DNA of 64,000 nt. It comes from Amorphophallus konjac. Lineage: Eukaryota > Streptophyta > Magnoliopsida > Alismatales > Araceae. A program made the position numbers and the translations under genes. Within the stretch, counting starts at the first letter, position 1, and every line of letters starts with the position of its first letter. Shown in pieces: positions 23,167-33,273 of this stretch. Below the pieces are notes generated by a model that ran no database searches, was not told the origin of the DNA, and saw nothing but the letters and a program-made list of their open reading frames with translations. The stretch lies in the NCBI GenBank assembly GCA_022559845.1, contig CM040118.1, positions 230,439,224 through 230,503,223 of the forward strand. The letters run 5' to 3'.

Positions 23167-24845
23167 AGTCTAATCAGTGCCACCCCGACGACGAGGTGTT
23201 CTTCCTCTTTCACCATGAAAGAGATCCCGAATACGGCAATCACACACTACACGACATCCTTGGTCAGGCTTCCCGCTTTGTAGACACCGTTTCTCCTTGG
23301 CCATGCTTTGGGGGAAAGTCAAAGTACCTGTCCGTTTCTTTCTTCGGCTGAATCCAGGGGCAAGAGGTGAATAAGGAGGCGATGACTGATCCAGGCGCCC
23401 TAACGAGAGGAGGTCTCAAATAGGGGCAGTCTGTTATGACCTGACGCCGTAAAACAAAGAAAAGAAAAAGAAGAAAGCAAAGGAGCAATCATTATTTCCA
23501 AAGTCTACCTACCAATATTCCAAAAATCCAGAAAGGCAAGAGAAATGTAACTAGGCATGGCAAGAGTGGCAGTACAGTTTCCCCGCGGGACGTCATGAGC
23601 CCGGTCGTATGCATGCCTAAGAATGCACCAAGGTTCGATGACGGACACAAAGCCCCGGCACAACAGACCAAATCTCTAATGGGTTGTCTAGAGAGGAACT
23701 CAAGTCCTAAAAACTTCTACATCTGGCCTAAGCTTACCCCCGTGTTCTATTTCCCTTTTTTAGGACTAAGACTAGTACCCCGGGTATGGCCCTGGTAGAG
23801 ACACCGTCATGCAAGTTGGGCCTTGACCAGGGGTTGTCACCTTGTTGCACGCCAACCTCGGGAACTCTCGATGTAATAAGGAGGGCTCACGTTGCTAGGG
23901 GAGGCACTGATTTCCAAAATCTAAAAAAAATCAAATATTTTCAAAAATCCAAAAAAGTCGTATATTTCCAAAATTCAAATAAAAAAATCAAATATTTCCA
24001 AAAATCCAAAAAAGTCATATATTTCCAAAATTCAAATAAAAAAATCAAATATATTCCAAAATCTAAAAAATCTTATATTTCAAATACAAAAAGTCGTATA
24101 TTTCAAAATCCAAGAAAAAAAATCAAATATATTCCAAAATCTAAAAATCATATATTTCAAAACCCAAAAGAGTCAGATATTTCCAAAATCTCACAAAAAT
24201 TCAGATATTTTCCAAAACCAAAAATTCCATTGCATGCATTGCATTATTTCCATTATGTTTTCCGCCTATTTAATAAGGCTCCACCCCTTGACCAAATATC
24301 AAGAAATAGTCATTTTCTAACTTGCTTTAAGGCAAGGGGTTGAGTCTAAGAACATGTCTAACTTGTTTCTTGTCTAAGTGTGTGCAGAACGCAGGTTCAA
24401 GCCCAGGGTGAAAATTCACAACTATGTAGGTTCAGGTCTGTAACGCGCCAGCATCAGACCGCCACAGTCATGTAACGGTCCATCCCTCGACTGTCACCTT
24501 CTTCAGAGCGTTGGCCTTCATTCTCTCAGCAGTCTTTCTCTAACGGTCTTCATGTAGACCGTCACTTGATTCTAACGGTCTGCGTTAGACCGTTACACTC
24601 TCCAGAGAACAAACTCTCAGTTCATTTCCCCCTGACGGTCTGTCGTAAGACCGTCACGTTCTTCTAACGGCCTTATGCAGGACCGTTACACTCTCCAGTA
24701 GCTCTGTTTTCAGATCATTCTAGCCAAGTCAAGAATCAAGGACTCATGATCATGCAATTAAGACATTCCCATCTCATTCAAATGAACTTAATAGAACCCA
24801 AAGCTGATAAAATTCCAGAGAGTCAATTACATTTATGAACAAGGG
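23167..24845. other. Tat-like post-pol non-coding region
   Basis: No credible gene is present. An A/T-rich tandem array of about 57 bp, containing AAAATCC, a GTCGTATATTTCC-like block and AAATCAAAT, occupies 23920-24230, with phase marks at 23957, 24014 and 24071. A dyad-unit array follows at 24440-24705. The remainder is unremarkable. Confidence 0.6.
24440..24705. repeat. Dyad-unit array downstream of antisense gene A
   Basis: Units such as TCTAACGGTCTGCGTTAGACC followed by GTTACA, and TGACGGTCTGTCGTAAGACC followed by GTCACG, are nearly perfect palindromes spaced by 30-45 bp. They share half-sites with the LTR arrays of the same element. Confidence 0.75.
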
Positions 24846-25181
24846 TCAAGCTACATTCAACTTTCTATCCGCAAGAGGGCGGATCTTCCTTAACTCCTTC
24901 ATGTAGCTACGGCGTGCTTCGTCGTTTTCTTCCACTTCTTCTTGCCATGGACGCACCTTGCTGATCTCCCACATGGTCAACGCATTCCGAACTGCTCTTT
25001 CATCCTCCTCGGTCCCCATCTTCCTAGGTAGAAGGGGAGGGTAGTGTGATAGTGCAGGAACTTCTATCCGGGGTAGTCCGATTTGAAGGTGGCACCGGTG
25101 CGGGTTGTAGATCGCCAGGGCAGTATTTCCCACTAGCTGGAGGTCGAGGCCTGGTCGCCGCGGTATTCTAAGCAAGGCGCT
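24846..25181 (-). pseudogene. Probable former C-terminal part of antisense gene A
   Basis: This in-frame continuation lies behind the single TAG at 25184-25182. It encodes about 110 residues with LRIPRRPGLDLQLVGNTALA and a charged tail rich in Glu and Arg, compatible with a C-terminal segment of the same protein. An unrecognised intron could also bypass the stop. Confidence 0.5.
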
Positions 25182-26284
25182 CTAAAGGATTCTTGGTCGC
25201 ATTATGAATTTGTCTAATGGCAAGGTCTTGAAGAAGAGGCGCCATTCATCCCGTGTTTCCTTATCCGCCGTCCGGCATTCCACCTGTAAAGGAAATCCAA
25301 ATGCACCTCCAATAAAGAACAAAGGGTGGCTCCCGAAGATTCGGCTAGCTGAAGTTATGTCTTCCTTGGGTTGGAATTTGATTCTCACGCCCATCCAACA
25401 TTCAAGGAGTATCATGGAACCGAATAAAGGTCCTCCTAAGCAAGCGGAGCTTAGTCCTTCGTAGAGATATGAAAGGATCGCTTGAGATATGGACAAACCC
25501 CGCCACAACCCGCTAATAATGCTAAGATTTTGGGTATCTAAGAGGTGGTCAGTAGTTGGGAAAAGGAAGACTCCGCATAAGTAAACCGACACCGCCTTGG
25601 CTATTGCTTCATATCTCTCCCACTTATTTTTGCAATGAGAGATTATCCATTGTGCCATAGGTATCAAGTGAACATGGTGTGGGCTGATCATGGTCCTCAC
25701 GTCCTTTGGATTGTGTATGAAATCGCTCAAGATCAAGGATGGGTCAATTGATTCAACCGTATAGCACACTAGATCTTCATCCCCCGCCTTAGTCTTAGGA
25801 AGGGCTAGGTAGGTCTCTACCTCCTCTAATAGGACTGCAGCTTCAAAGGAAGGGAAGATGAAAGTATGTGTTTGGGGATGCCATAATTCTATGAGGGCTG
25901 AAATTCTTGACCAATCTAAAGTCAATTTCTGAAAGTTCTTTCCCAAAACCAATAAAGGTTGGAGGTGCCATGCCCAAAGGATTGCCAAAACTTCTAAAGG
26001 GAGTTCTTTGATCATGGGAGCCACCCACTTCAAGTTGGAATAACATCTTGGACCGGGAAGAGGCTGGAAAGAAGGAAGAAGAAGAAGAGAAGATCATGAG
26101 GAGTTGAAGTGCAGAAATTGTTGAACTTAATTAAAGATATAGAACTCACCACTCTTTGAGCACTTGAGCTCAGATGCTTGGGGATTGATGTCAGCCTTTG
26201 CAACTCTCCATGCTCTTTCCTGGCGGCTTTAGGACCGATGTAGACCTTCTCCTCCATGACCATCACTTCGAAGCTTCTCTTCAT
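25182..26284 (-). CDS. Antisense gene A: PMD/DUF7745-like protein, two exons
   Basis: I read exon 1 as 26284-26150 (45 codons from ATG) and exon 2 as 26063-25182, with a GTGAGT donor, a pyrimidine-rich CTTCTTTCCAG acceptor and an 86-bp phase-0 intron. The protein of about 338 residues has SALIELWHPQTHTFIFPSFE near residue 90, AVSVYLCGVFLFPTTDHLLD further on, and G-G-FGFP near the end. The [EV]-L-W/R-P...TF.FP start and the GVFLFP core resemble plant mobile domain and DUF7745 proteins linked to transposable elements. After the TAG at 25182 the same frame stays open to 24846, so an originally longer protein of about 450 residues is likely. The gene lies opposite to gag-pol, and a dyad array sits 230-680 bp upstream of its ATG. 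Its cellular role is unknown. Confidence 0.65.
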
Positions 26285-26514
26285 GGTGTTCCCTGCTCTT
26301 TCGAGAGGTTCTTCAGCCCTTGTAGCAGTGAATTCAGAAAGCTACGATTTTTGGCAGAGCTCCCAGGTTTTAAAGGCTTGCTTTTGGTTCTAGGATGATA
26401 AGATTTGGGTTAGAAGGTCTTATCCTAGGCCTAGGAGAGTTCTAGTGTGGATTAAGGGATCGTATCTCGAGATTGGGCTCTCATGGCGCAATCTGTCTCG
26501 GAGTACACCTTGTT

Positions 26515-26965
26515 CTCTGACGGTCTATCATAGGACCGTTATTTGTCTCTGACGCTCCAAGCCTAGGCCGTCACATTACCTGTGAGTTTCTTTCAGCCCA
26601 ATCAAGCTCTGTCATGTCTGACGGTCTGAGCTATGACCGTTACCTTCTGTGACACACTGTCATTAAGTCGTCACATTTCCGGCCGTTCAGTCTTGGCTTT
26701 TTCTTGTTCAATCATTCCTGACGGTTTGATCACAGCCGTTACTTGGCTATGAGCTATGACCGTCACATTTTCTGCAACCCACTTCAATCCAGCATTGTTC
26801 TGTCGTCCCTAACGGTCTGACACTGGCCGTTACTTCATTTTGACGCTCCCCAGTGGACCGTCAAATTTCCTGCTTATCAGGTTGCAGTCTGGTCTCTGTC
26901 ATCCCTGACGGCCCCACGTTAGTGCGTTAAATAACTCTGACGCGTCCTCTCTAGATCGTCACATT
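26515..26965. repeat. Dyad-unit array upstream of antisense gene A
   Basis: Many units of TGACGGTCTATCATAGGACC followed by GTTA, TAACGGTCTGACACTGGCC followed by GTTAC, and TGACGC...GGACCGTCA occur, with CATTTCCTG- or CTGCAACC-like spacers. The array lies 230-680 bp in front of the gene A start codon on the strand that reads gene A. It could therefore be part of that promoter. Confidence 0.75.
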
Positions 26966-27115
26966 TCCTGCTACTGGTTCTGTGCCATTCTCTTCTGCCT
27001 GAGGTTAGACCTGCCGGTCTTACACATTTGCCAGTCCATTCACACATTCCATTTCATACATACACTCATGTATTCCATTCATACACACATTGATACACTC
27101 ATGCATTCCATACAT
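26966..27115. other. Spacer with CATTCATACAC-like short repeats
   Basis: From about 27035 to 27175 degenerate 8-12-bp repeats (TCCATTCATACACAC, CACATTCATCCAC) make a low-complexity spacer. It overlaps the last codons of antisense gene B as translated, so the true end of gene B may lie slightly upstream. Confidence 0.5.
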
Positions 27116-29507
27116 TCATTCACATTTATTCCCTCCATCTTCACATCCATTCACATCCACATTCATCCACATAACAAAACGAAACATAAAAAAGAATCTG
27201 CATTCATTTCCATTTACATAAGTCATGTACAAGTAAGAAAAAGAAAATACAAAGCAAAAATCGGGCGGTTTGTCTCCCGGGCCACCATTGTTATCACCAC
27301 CATCCTCGGGTCTCCTCGCTGGTGGCGCTATGGAGGCACTCTCCTCCTGTTGTCCCCTCTCTGCCCTCTCGTTCCTCCGCTGGTCGGAGGAGCTGGCAAG
27401 GAAATCGGCTACTGATCCACTCGGGGCAACACTCCTCCGTGCCCCACTTTGAGAGGTGCTCCGCTCCGGTCCTTGGCCCATCATCCTCACCGTCCGCTCC
27501 ATCGTCCGCAGCTCGATCTTCAACTCGAAGATCTGACGCCGTGTCTCCCGGGCCTCGGTCTGGTAGCGCTCCAAGTCCACTGTCCCGGTCCGGAGTCTCT
27601 CCACCTCGGCTTGTGCCTGAGCCAGCTCTGCCCGAAATCGCTCTACCTCCGATCGTCCTCGCTCTGCCTCCGATCGAGCGCGCTCCGCTTCGGCCACTGC
27701 TGTGGTCAGCTCTCTCACCTGCAGTTTGCATTTTGGCATTTTTAGTGTATTAAGCATTTAGTGCATGAGCATTTTAGGTCAAAGCATTAAGTTTCTTACC
27801 CGCTCCGCGAGGGTGGCCTCCGCCTCCTCGGCCCGAGCTACCGCTCGAGCGAACTCGGCATCCCGCTCAGCTCTGCCCCCGGCAGGCTGTGATGAAGATG
27901 ACGGGGCATCCAGTCCGGCTCTTTGGGTTCCTTCAGCCCACTGCAATTAAAGTTAGTCAGTCTCATTTGCATCATTTGCATCGTAAGCATAAAATCATTT
28001 AAGTCTCAGGTTTTGGGAATATTACCAGAAGCTCCAGGGCGGTCCGGTACTCATCCCGCTGCTGGATTGTGGCCTGGAGTAGCCCTTCGAGCTCGGCTAT
28101 CCTCCCCTCAGGGTCTAGCTGCATTTAGAAATCCTGGGTCAATGCATATAGAATTTCTACATTAAGAATAGGATAAAGTTTAGGGTTTATAATTGCATAC
28201 CGGTCGTCGGGTACCTCGGTAGACCTGGTCCCTGTACCGCCAGGCGAAGGCCTTCAAATACGCCTCATCGCTATCAGCCCGCTCCTTTACTGCCCGACCC
28301 CTCTTGTTCCAGTCGTGAATGTATTTCGCCTTACGGGCGCACCAATCCACGTCGCCGCTAATCCCTTTTGATGACTTGCCCGGGCGCTCGTCACTTCGGC
28401 GCGGGAATGTCACCTCAGGCTGATGTAGTCCCCTAGTCCTCAAGATCAGCCGGTAGTGGAGTGGCTCGATGACGTTGATGCAATGCAACCACACGTCCCG
28501 CCCGCGGTATGAAAGGGATGTCTGGACCCATGGCTGTCCCTCGGTACCCTCATCCTGGTACTGGGTCCATCTGACCTGAAAATCATGTTAGTCCATTTGT
28601 CAGCATATAGGAACACTCATAAACATTCAGAAGCATTCAAAGCATTTAGAGTTCTGGGCTTACCGCCGTATGCGGGAAGGAATCCAGTTCATCCTGGATC
28701 GCCCGGGTCAATCTGGTGATCGACCCTGAGTCCCTGGCGACCACCCATCGCCTCACGATCGGGATCCGCCCGGGATGTTGTAGCGTGCCACGCCCAATCC
28801 CAGGGAGGTACACGAAGCTCCAGATCTGCATTAAGGAGTCATGTCAGTCAATTGCATTGCATAATCATTTGCATAATCAGAAGCATTTAAGTCAGGTTTA
28901 CCTGTAGGAAAGGCGAGAAGCCGCCCAGCATCGTCTGCCGGTCCGTCATGCTGAGCGACTCGAATAGGAAGGCCAGGACCGCTGCTCCCCATGCGTACTT
29001 TCCTACTCTGCCCAAGTCCTCGAGCAATGGCAGTAGTCTGCAATTGATTACGTCCGCTCGAGTCGCGAATAGCAGCATGAGGAACCGCCTCAGCACGCGA
29101 TCTCCCTCCGGTCCTGCCTCCGCTGCCACATGTGGGCGCACCTGCTCTATCACTCGCCCGAGATGCTCCTCGGGTAGCTCTCCCACAGCAATAGCAGCTC
29201 CTCTCAATCCCAAACTCTCCTGCAGTCTCGATCTCGACAGTTGGGATGAAGTATGGCCCGGTCTGATCAAGTCCAAGCCCAGCAGCTCCTGGGCGAACTC
29301 CCTGTAGTTCCCGTAAGTCCACCCGGTCACTACTGCTCCGTGGACCCTCAATCCAGAAATCCTCGCCATGTCTTCCAATGTGGGGATCATGTGGCCCCAC
29401 GGGAAGATGAAGGCTCTGCTAACTGGGTCCCATCGCTCATGCAACGCGTAGAGCAATGGTGTGTCCATCCTGATCACCTCGATGCTCAGCACCTCGGTAA
29501 ATCCCAT
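27116..29507 (-). CDS. Antisense gene B: intact six-exon plant-mobile-domain protein (659 aa)
   Basis: I resolve six exons: 29507-28902, 28825-28664, 28575-28201, 28118-28026, 27940-27800 and 27718-27116. All five introns (76-88 bp) are GT-AG and phase 0, and the spliced frame is open for 659 codons. The N-terminal ~380 residues look like a plant mobile domain: ALHERWDPVSRAFIFPWGHM, then IPTLEDMARISGL, later KYAWGAAVLAFLFESL, FLQ joined across intron 1 to IWSFVYLPG, and RWTQYQD at the start of exon 3. The C-terminal ~250 residues are rich in Glu, Arg, Ala and Gln in heptad-like order, suggesting a coiled coil, then a Ser/Pro/Gly tail. PMD proteins of host genomes (MAIN/MAIL) act in the nucleus in TE silencing and genome stability; the role of TE-borne versions is not established. 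The upstream frame is closed by a TGA 12 bp before the ATG. The gene lies antisense to a decayed gag-pol. Confidence 0.8.
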
Positions 29508-29721
29508 AGCTGCGAGTCACTCTCTCTGGTAATCGGGCAGTGCCTGGTAGACCGCTCAGATCTGGAGCCATGAGATTCTTGTTCTTCTTTTTCCCTGCAT
29601 ACATTTAGATCATAAATTAGTCAATTGCATCATAGAATCATTGCATAACAGTCATATAATAAAAATAAACAAAAAAAATTGAATAATTGAAAAACCTAAA
29701 AAAATAGTCCTGGTCTCTGGT
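29508..29721. other. Region between antisense gene B start and upstream dyad array
   Basis: A possible splice acceptor (TATGCAG, exon from 29594) opens a frame, K-K-K-N-K-N-L-M-A-P-D-L-S-G-L, that overlaps the gene B start in a different frame. Joining it to gene B would need a one-base shift. I could not decide whether an exon was lost by frameshift or translation simply starts at 29507. Confidence 0.4.
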
Positions 29722-29815
29722 GACTGTGACGGCCCTGGGGTGGGGCGTCACACGGCTCTAACGCACCAGGGGTGGTGCGTTAGGCTTGTGACGGTCGCTG
29801 GAACGACCGTCACAC
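29722..29815. repeat. Dyad-unit array upstream of antisense gene B
   Basis: Three units, TGACGGCCCTGGGGTGGGGCGTCACA, CTAACGCACCAGGGGTGGTGCGTTAG and TGTGACGGTCGCTGGAACGACCGTCACA in abbreviated form TGACG...CGTCA, stand 215-310 bp upstream of the ATG at 29507. They resemble the units in LTR T2 (33450-34010) at least as closely as those in the element's own LTR. Confidence 0.75.
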
Positions 29816-29988
29816 TCTCTGCTAAAGGGCGTTCTCCCATTTTGTTTCCCTTGGCTTCTCACTTTGACCAAATGGCCTACATGTGTTCCTAATGGGTTCA
29901 TAGACCCATTTTCTACCCCTCGTTCATGCATGCATGGACTTAAAAATTCATAAAAATTAAAAATGGAAATTAGGGTGAACGGGCCTAC

Positions 29989-30237
29989 CTCATGGTCTTG
30001 GCCCCGTTTCCTTTTCTTCTCTGTTATCACGGCTTCTCCTTCACCCAGGGGAGCTTCCCCTTGGTCCTCCTCAGCCGTGGGGGCCTCTTCTTCCACCGTG
30101 GATGCCCTCATTGCCGTTTCTTCTTCCCCGGGCGGCGGGATCACTTCGCGCTCTATTCGCCGGTGGAGGCGGCGTATCGCCTTCCTCTTCATCCCTTTCT
30201 CCCTCCTAAGTAGCCGTGGGGCCTCGTCGCCGGCCAT
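29989..30237 (-). CDS. Antisense basic/acidic ORF, possible first exon (83 codons)
   Basis: The frame starts with an ATG at 30237 and runs for 83 codons to a candidate splice donor GAG/GTAGGC at 29989; without splicing it would stop at 29758. The product has two basic clusters that look like nuclear localisation signals (KRKAIRRLHRR near residue 17 and KKRKRGQD near residue 76) around an acidic Glu-rich centre. It stands upstream of gene B on the same strand, and a dyad array lies 130-300 bp upstream of it. I could not splice it in phase to gene B. It may be a separate small gene, the first exon of gene B after a frameshift, or chance. Confidence 0.4.
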
Positions 30238-30369
30238 CTCCAGTGGGTGGTCGCCGGTGGTCCTCGGTGTTATTGGTTGGGGTTTTTAGGTGCTTAGGGT
30301 GTTGAAGGCTTGAATGAGGCTTGAATGATGTGTGTGACCGTTCGGTTTATTTTTTGAACGCCCAGGAAA

Positions 30370-30535
30370 TGTGACGGTATATCACCAGACCGTTAAATTC
30401 TCTAACGCGTGTGCCTTAGACCGTTAGGTCAGTTTGAATCATGCATTGAAGGATGTGAACCGCCAAAGCTCTGACGGCCCAAAGCTGATCCGTCAGAATT
30501 CTCTAACGCACCCTCTATAGGCCGTCACAGTTTGC
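30370..30535. repeat. Dyad-unit array upstream of the antisense basic ORF
   Basis: Units TGACGGTATATCACCAGACC followed by GTTA, TAACGCGTGTGCCTTAGACC followed by GTTAG, TGACGGCCCAAAGCTGATCC followed by GTCA, and CTAACGCACC...GGCCGTCACA repeat the dyad theme. The spacing is less regular than in the LTR. Confidence 0.7.
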
Positions 30536-31513
30536 AGGTTTCTTGATGGAGAAAGTGGTCTATTTGATGCCTGAATGATTGCATTTTTTTCCATGATGTA
30601 TATTATTAATGTTTTTCATGCGTACGAGTGGTTATGCCTTGTTTCATGCTCATATTAATTGTCATTGGCTAACCTTTGTTCATGGATGAAGTTATGAACA
30701 TCATCATTCGCCAGTTCACCGGGCAAGTAAGTCAGGTACAGTATCCCGAATTCCTTTACCCTTTAATGCATTACTATATGTTATCTATGATATATTATCT
30801 CGAGAACCGGCTGGTCATTCATGTGTTCTGGGATCTGATAATCCCCTTAAACAAAAATGATGATGATCTAAGTGCACATGTTTAATCGTTGGATAGGTCG
30901 TTCGGTTGGAAAAACTTGGGGACGATGGTTCTGTCTTGCATGCCGTGGTTGCAGATGGTGTCCTGACCTTGATTTCTCCGGTCTAGCAATATTATTCTCG
31001 AGTATCTTGTTATTTTATCTTTTTTTGCATTCGTTTTAATGATTTCTTTATTTTAGCCCAGCATGCATCATGCGCATTCTTTGAGCATTCATGAATATTC
31101 ATCTGTTCAAGATGTCTCAGTGATGGTGAACAGTTGTGTTCTTGATCTCGAGTAAGGAGAGTCATTCCATTCTGAATTAGAAGGTTTCCTTCGATCAGCT
31201 CGCTTGATTTGGTTAGCTGAAGATTCCTGTCTGGAGTTTAGTTAATCATATTTTCCTTTCCGTTGCCTCCGGTGGCTAGCCGTGTTTCCTTTCCTTAGTT
31301 GTTAGTTCCTCCAGACATGCGTCCTTTGGTTGGCTATTTCCCTGTGATTAGTTTGAGATTTTCCAGTAAATTCCTGTCGCTTGTTGGTTGAGAATGAGTG
31401 TCGTTTGCCTTAACGCCCACTTTTCGGTCCACTCCGCTTCACTTCCGCTTCATCTCCATGTTCCATTTCGCATTCGCTTCACCTCTGCTCGCTCCCCTGC
31501 AAAGAGGACGTTA
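30536..31513. other. Tat-like distal non-coding region before the PPT
   Basis: No gene, tandem repeat or LTR edge is recognisable in this stretch. The short open frame at 30676-30885 lacks features of a protein-coding gene. Confidence 0.6.
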
Positions 31514-31525
31514 AGAAGGGGCATC
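31514..31525 (+). other. Polypurine tract of Tat-like element
   Basis: AAGAAGGGGCAT lies immediately before the 3' LTR start TGTTGACACC (31526). A purine tract at this place primes plus-strand DNA synthesis in LTR elements. Confidence 0.7.
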
Positions 31526-33273
31526 TGTTGACACCCGTTTTATGACCAATAAGTCGGGTCATCTCCTTGTTCATTCTATATGATGCTCCGAGTTGTTCAC
31601 TCTTTCATTGAGCCTTCTTCATCAGCTGGAGGTTTATTTCATGGGTCTTATTCCTTGGTTGGGTTTGACTCCTTGATCCCTTGCATTGGACAAAGCTTAG
31701 CAAGCTTTCTTTTCATTTGGATCCTTATTATCTCTAACGGTCTATACCAGGCGCGTTACATTTCTCTGACGCATCAGCCGTTGGCTATTACATCTTGCAG
31801 AATCCTTGAGTGTAAGGCCTTTTTCCAGTTCTTATACTTTTGGTTATCTGTTGTCTCTGACAGTCCATCATGCAACCGTTATATTTCTCTAACGCGCCTT
31901 CCTTAGACCGTTACATTCTTCAGAGTCCAACACTTTCGAACTTCTCCCGTTGATCTTATCTTCTTAAAGGATAAGGTTGTGTGACGCTCTACTCCTGGAG
32001 CATTACATGTCAGTGACGGTCTGTCGTGCAGCCGTTACATCAAACAGAGAGTCCTGGTAGGTCTGGCCTGTTCTCTGCTACTCCGTGATCGAATTGAGAG
32101 TTTGATCTTGTGATTTCTCTTCCAAATCTATTCCTCATAACCTTATGTTTGTTTCTATGGACTCTTGAGAGTATTATCTTCAAGAGTTTGCTAAGAATCA
32201 TCCTCCTTTTTAGCTGGATTATCCTCTGCTCGACCGGAGAGTTTGAGGGTCTATAAATAGAACCCTTGACTTCATGGCCGGGAGAGGAAAAATTTGGAGT
32301 TTGCGTCGAAGTGCTGCCGCGTTCTGGAGTCATATACAACCAAGGAGAATTGATTTCCACATCCATCTGCCTCACAGTCAAGGGAGTATTCGGTTTTTCC
32401 AAGTGTTTAGTTCCATCATTGTTCTTAGTGTTCTTCCTTCCTTCATTTGCATCATAGTGTTGTCCCACTCGTTCTTTCACGTTCCTCCACTTGTTTCATT
32501 CATCTAAACATCCTTCCTATCTTTTAAAACGCCCAGAGGGGTTAAAAAATCAAACTTCCCCGGTATTCCCCTTTCCTTTTGAATGATATCAAGTTCATTT
32601 GAGAATTGAAGCTACGTTGTTTGAAAGGCTAATTTGGGGTTGTTTTTCTTGTGTACTATGTTCTTTGGCAAGTTTACAGGGTTCAGTAGACGAGGCCCAA
32701 GTTTTTTGGCCGGCTGGAAAGTTTGGAGTTTGAAGGATTCACAAGCTTGTTCTGCAGACACTCTGACGGTCTTCCTTAGGCGCGTTAGATTCCTCTAGCG
32801 GTCTATCGGGAGACCGTCACACACGCTGTGACACGTGGGCATTGGACCGTTATATTCAACAGGGCTGCAGTTTCCTATTGGTTTCTCTCTCCCCTGGGCG
32901 GGTGCATCATCTTCCTATTCCAAGGTATTTCTCTAGTCTTTGGCTTGTGTTTACCTTGGTGGCGATCACGTTCTTTCTTGGTATTGGGCATTAGCTTTCT
33001 CTCTCTCATATCTCTTATTTACTCTTGCTTGCTCCACCTCTACGGTGTGTTTTTCTTCATTCTTTATTCCACGCCCCGGCGTGTGTTTTTCTTTATTTGT
33101 TTAGCTTAGTTTTGATGATTGAGATAGCATGCCCATGCTAGAGCTTATGCTGGTTGCCTAGGTTCATGGTTCACATGTTCATAGGTTGATTGACTTTATC
33201 ACTTGGCTCATATTTCTATTTAGTCGGCATCATAAGCCCATCTTGTAAAAGAAGGGACACATTGAAACCAACA
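31526..33273 (+). mobile_element. Tat-like element 3' LTR (1748 bp)
   Basis: This is nearly identical to the 5' LTR throughout, with the same ends, the same dyad array (about 31733-32042) and the same TATA box (32252-32259). The five bases after it, CACAC, match those before the 5' LTR. Confidence 0.93.

Larger units (their letters stand above)
10347..33273 (+). mobile_element. Tat/Ogre-like Ty3/gypsy element with antisense genes (22.9 kb)
   Basis: Both LTRs start TGTTGACACCCG and end CATTGAAACCAACA. The element is bounded by the five-base target duplication CACAC (10342-10346 and 33274-33278), which shows that it inserted as a unit. Order: 5' LTR, PBS-like site, leader, gag, protease with G-patch-like tail, RT, RNase H, second (archaeal-type) RNase H, integrase, then about 8.3 kb holding antisense genes, PPT and 3' LTR. 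The second RNase H and the great length point to the Tat/Ogre lineage. A 2.2-kb solo LTR of another family interrupts it at 16594-18757. Comparing the first ~230 bp of the two LTRs by eye gives about seven differences, so the insertion is fairly recent, although gag-pol is already broken. Confidence 0.92.

Noticed and set aside
27294..27753. Frames on the plus strand opposite the last exon of gene B
   Set aside because: They mirror the GC-rich coiled-coil exon; splice sites and protein motifs support the minus strand.
28831..29400. Alternative minus-strand frame overlapping gene B exon 1
   Set aside because: It lacks PMD motifs and does not continue through the splice sites.
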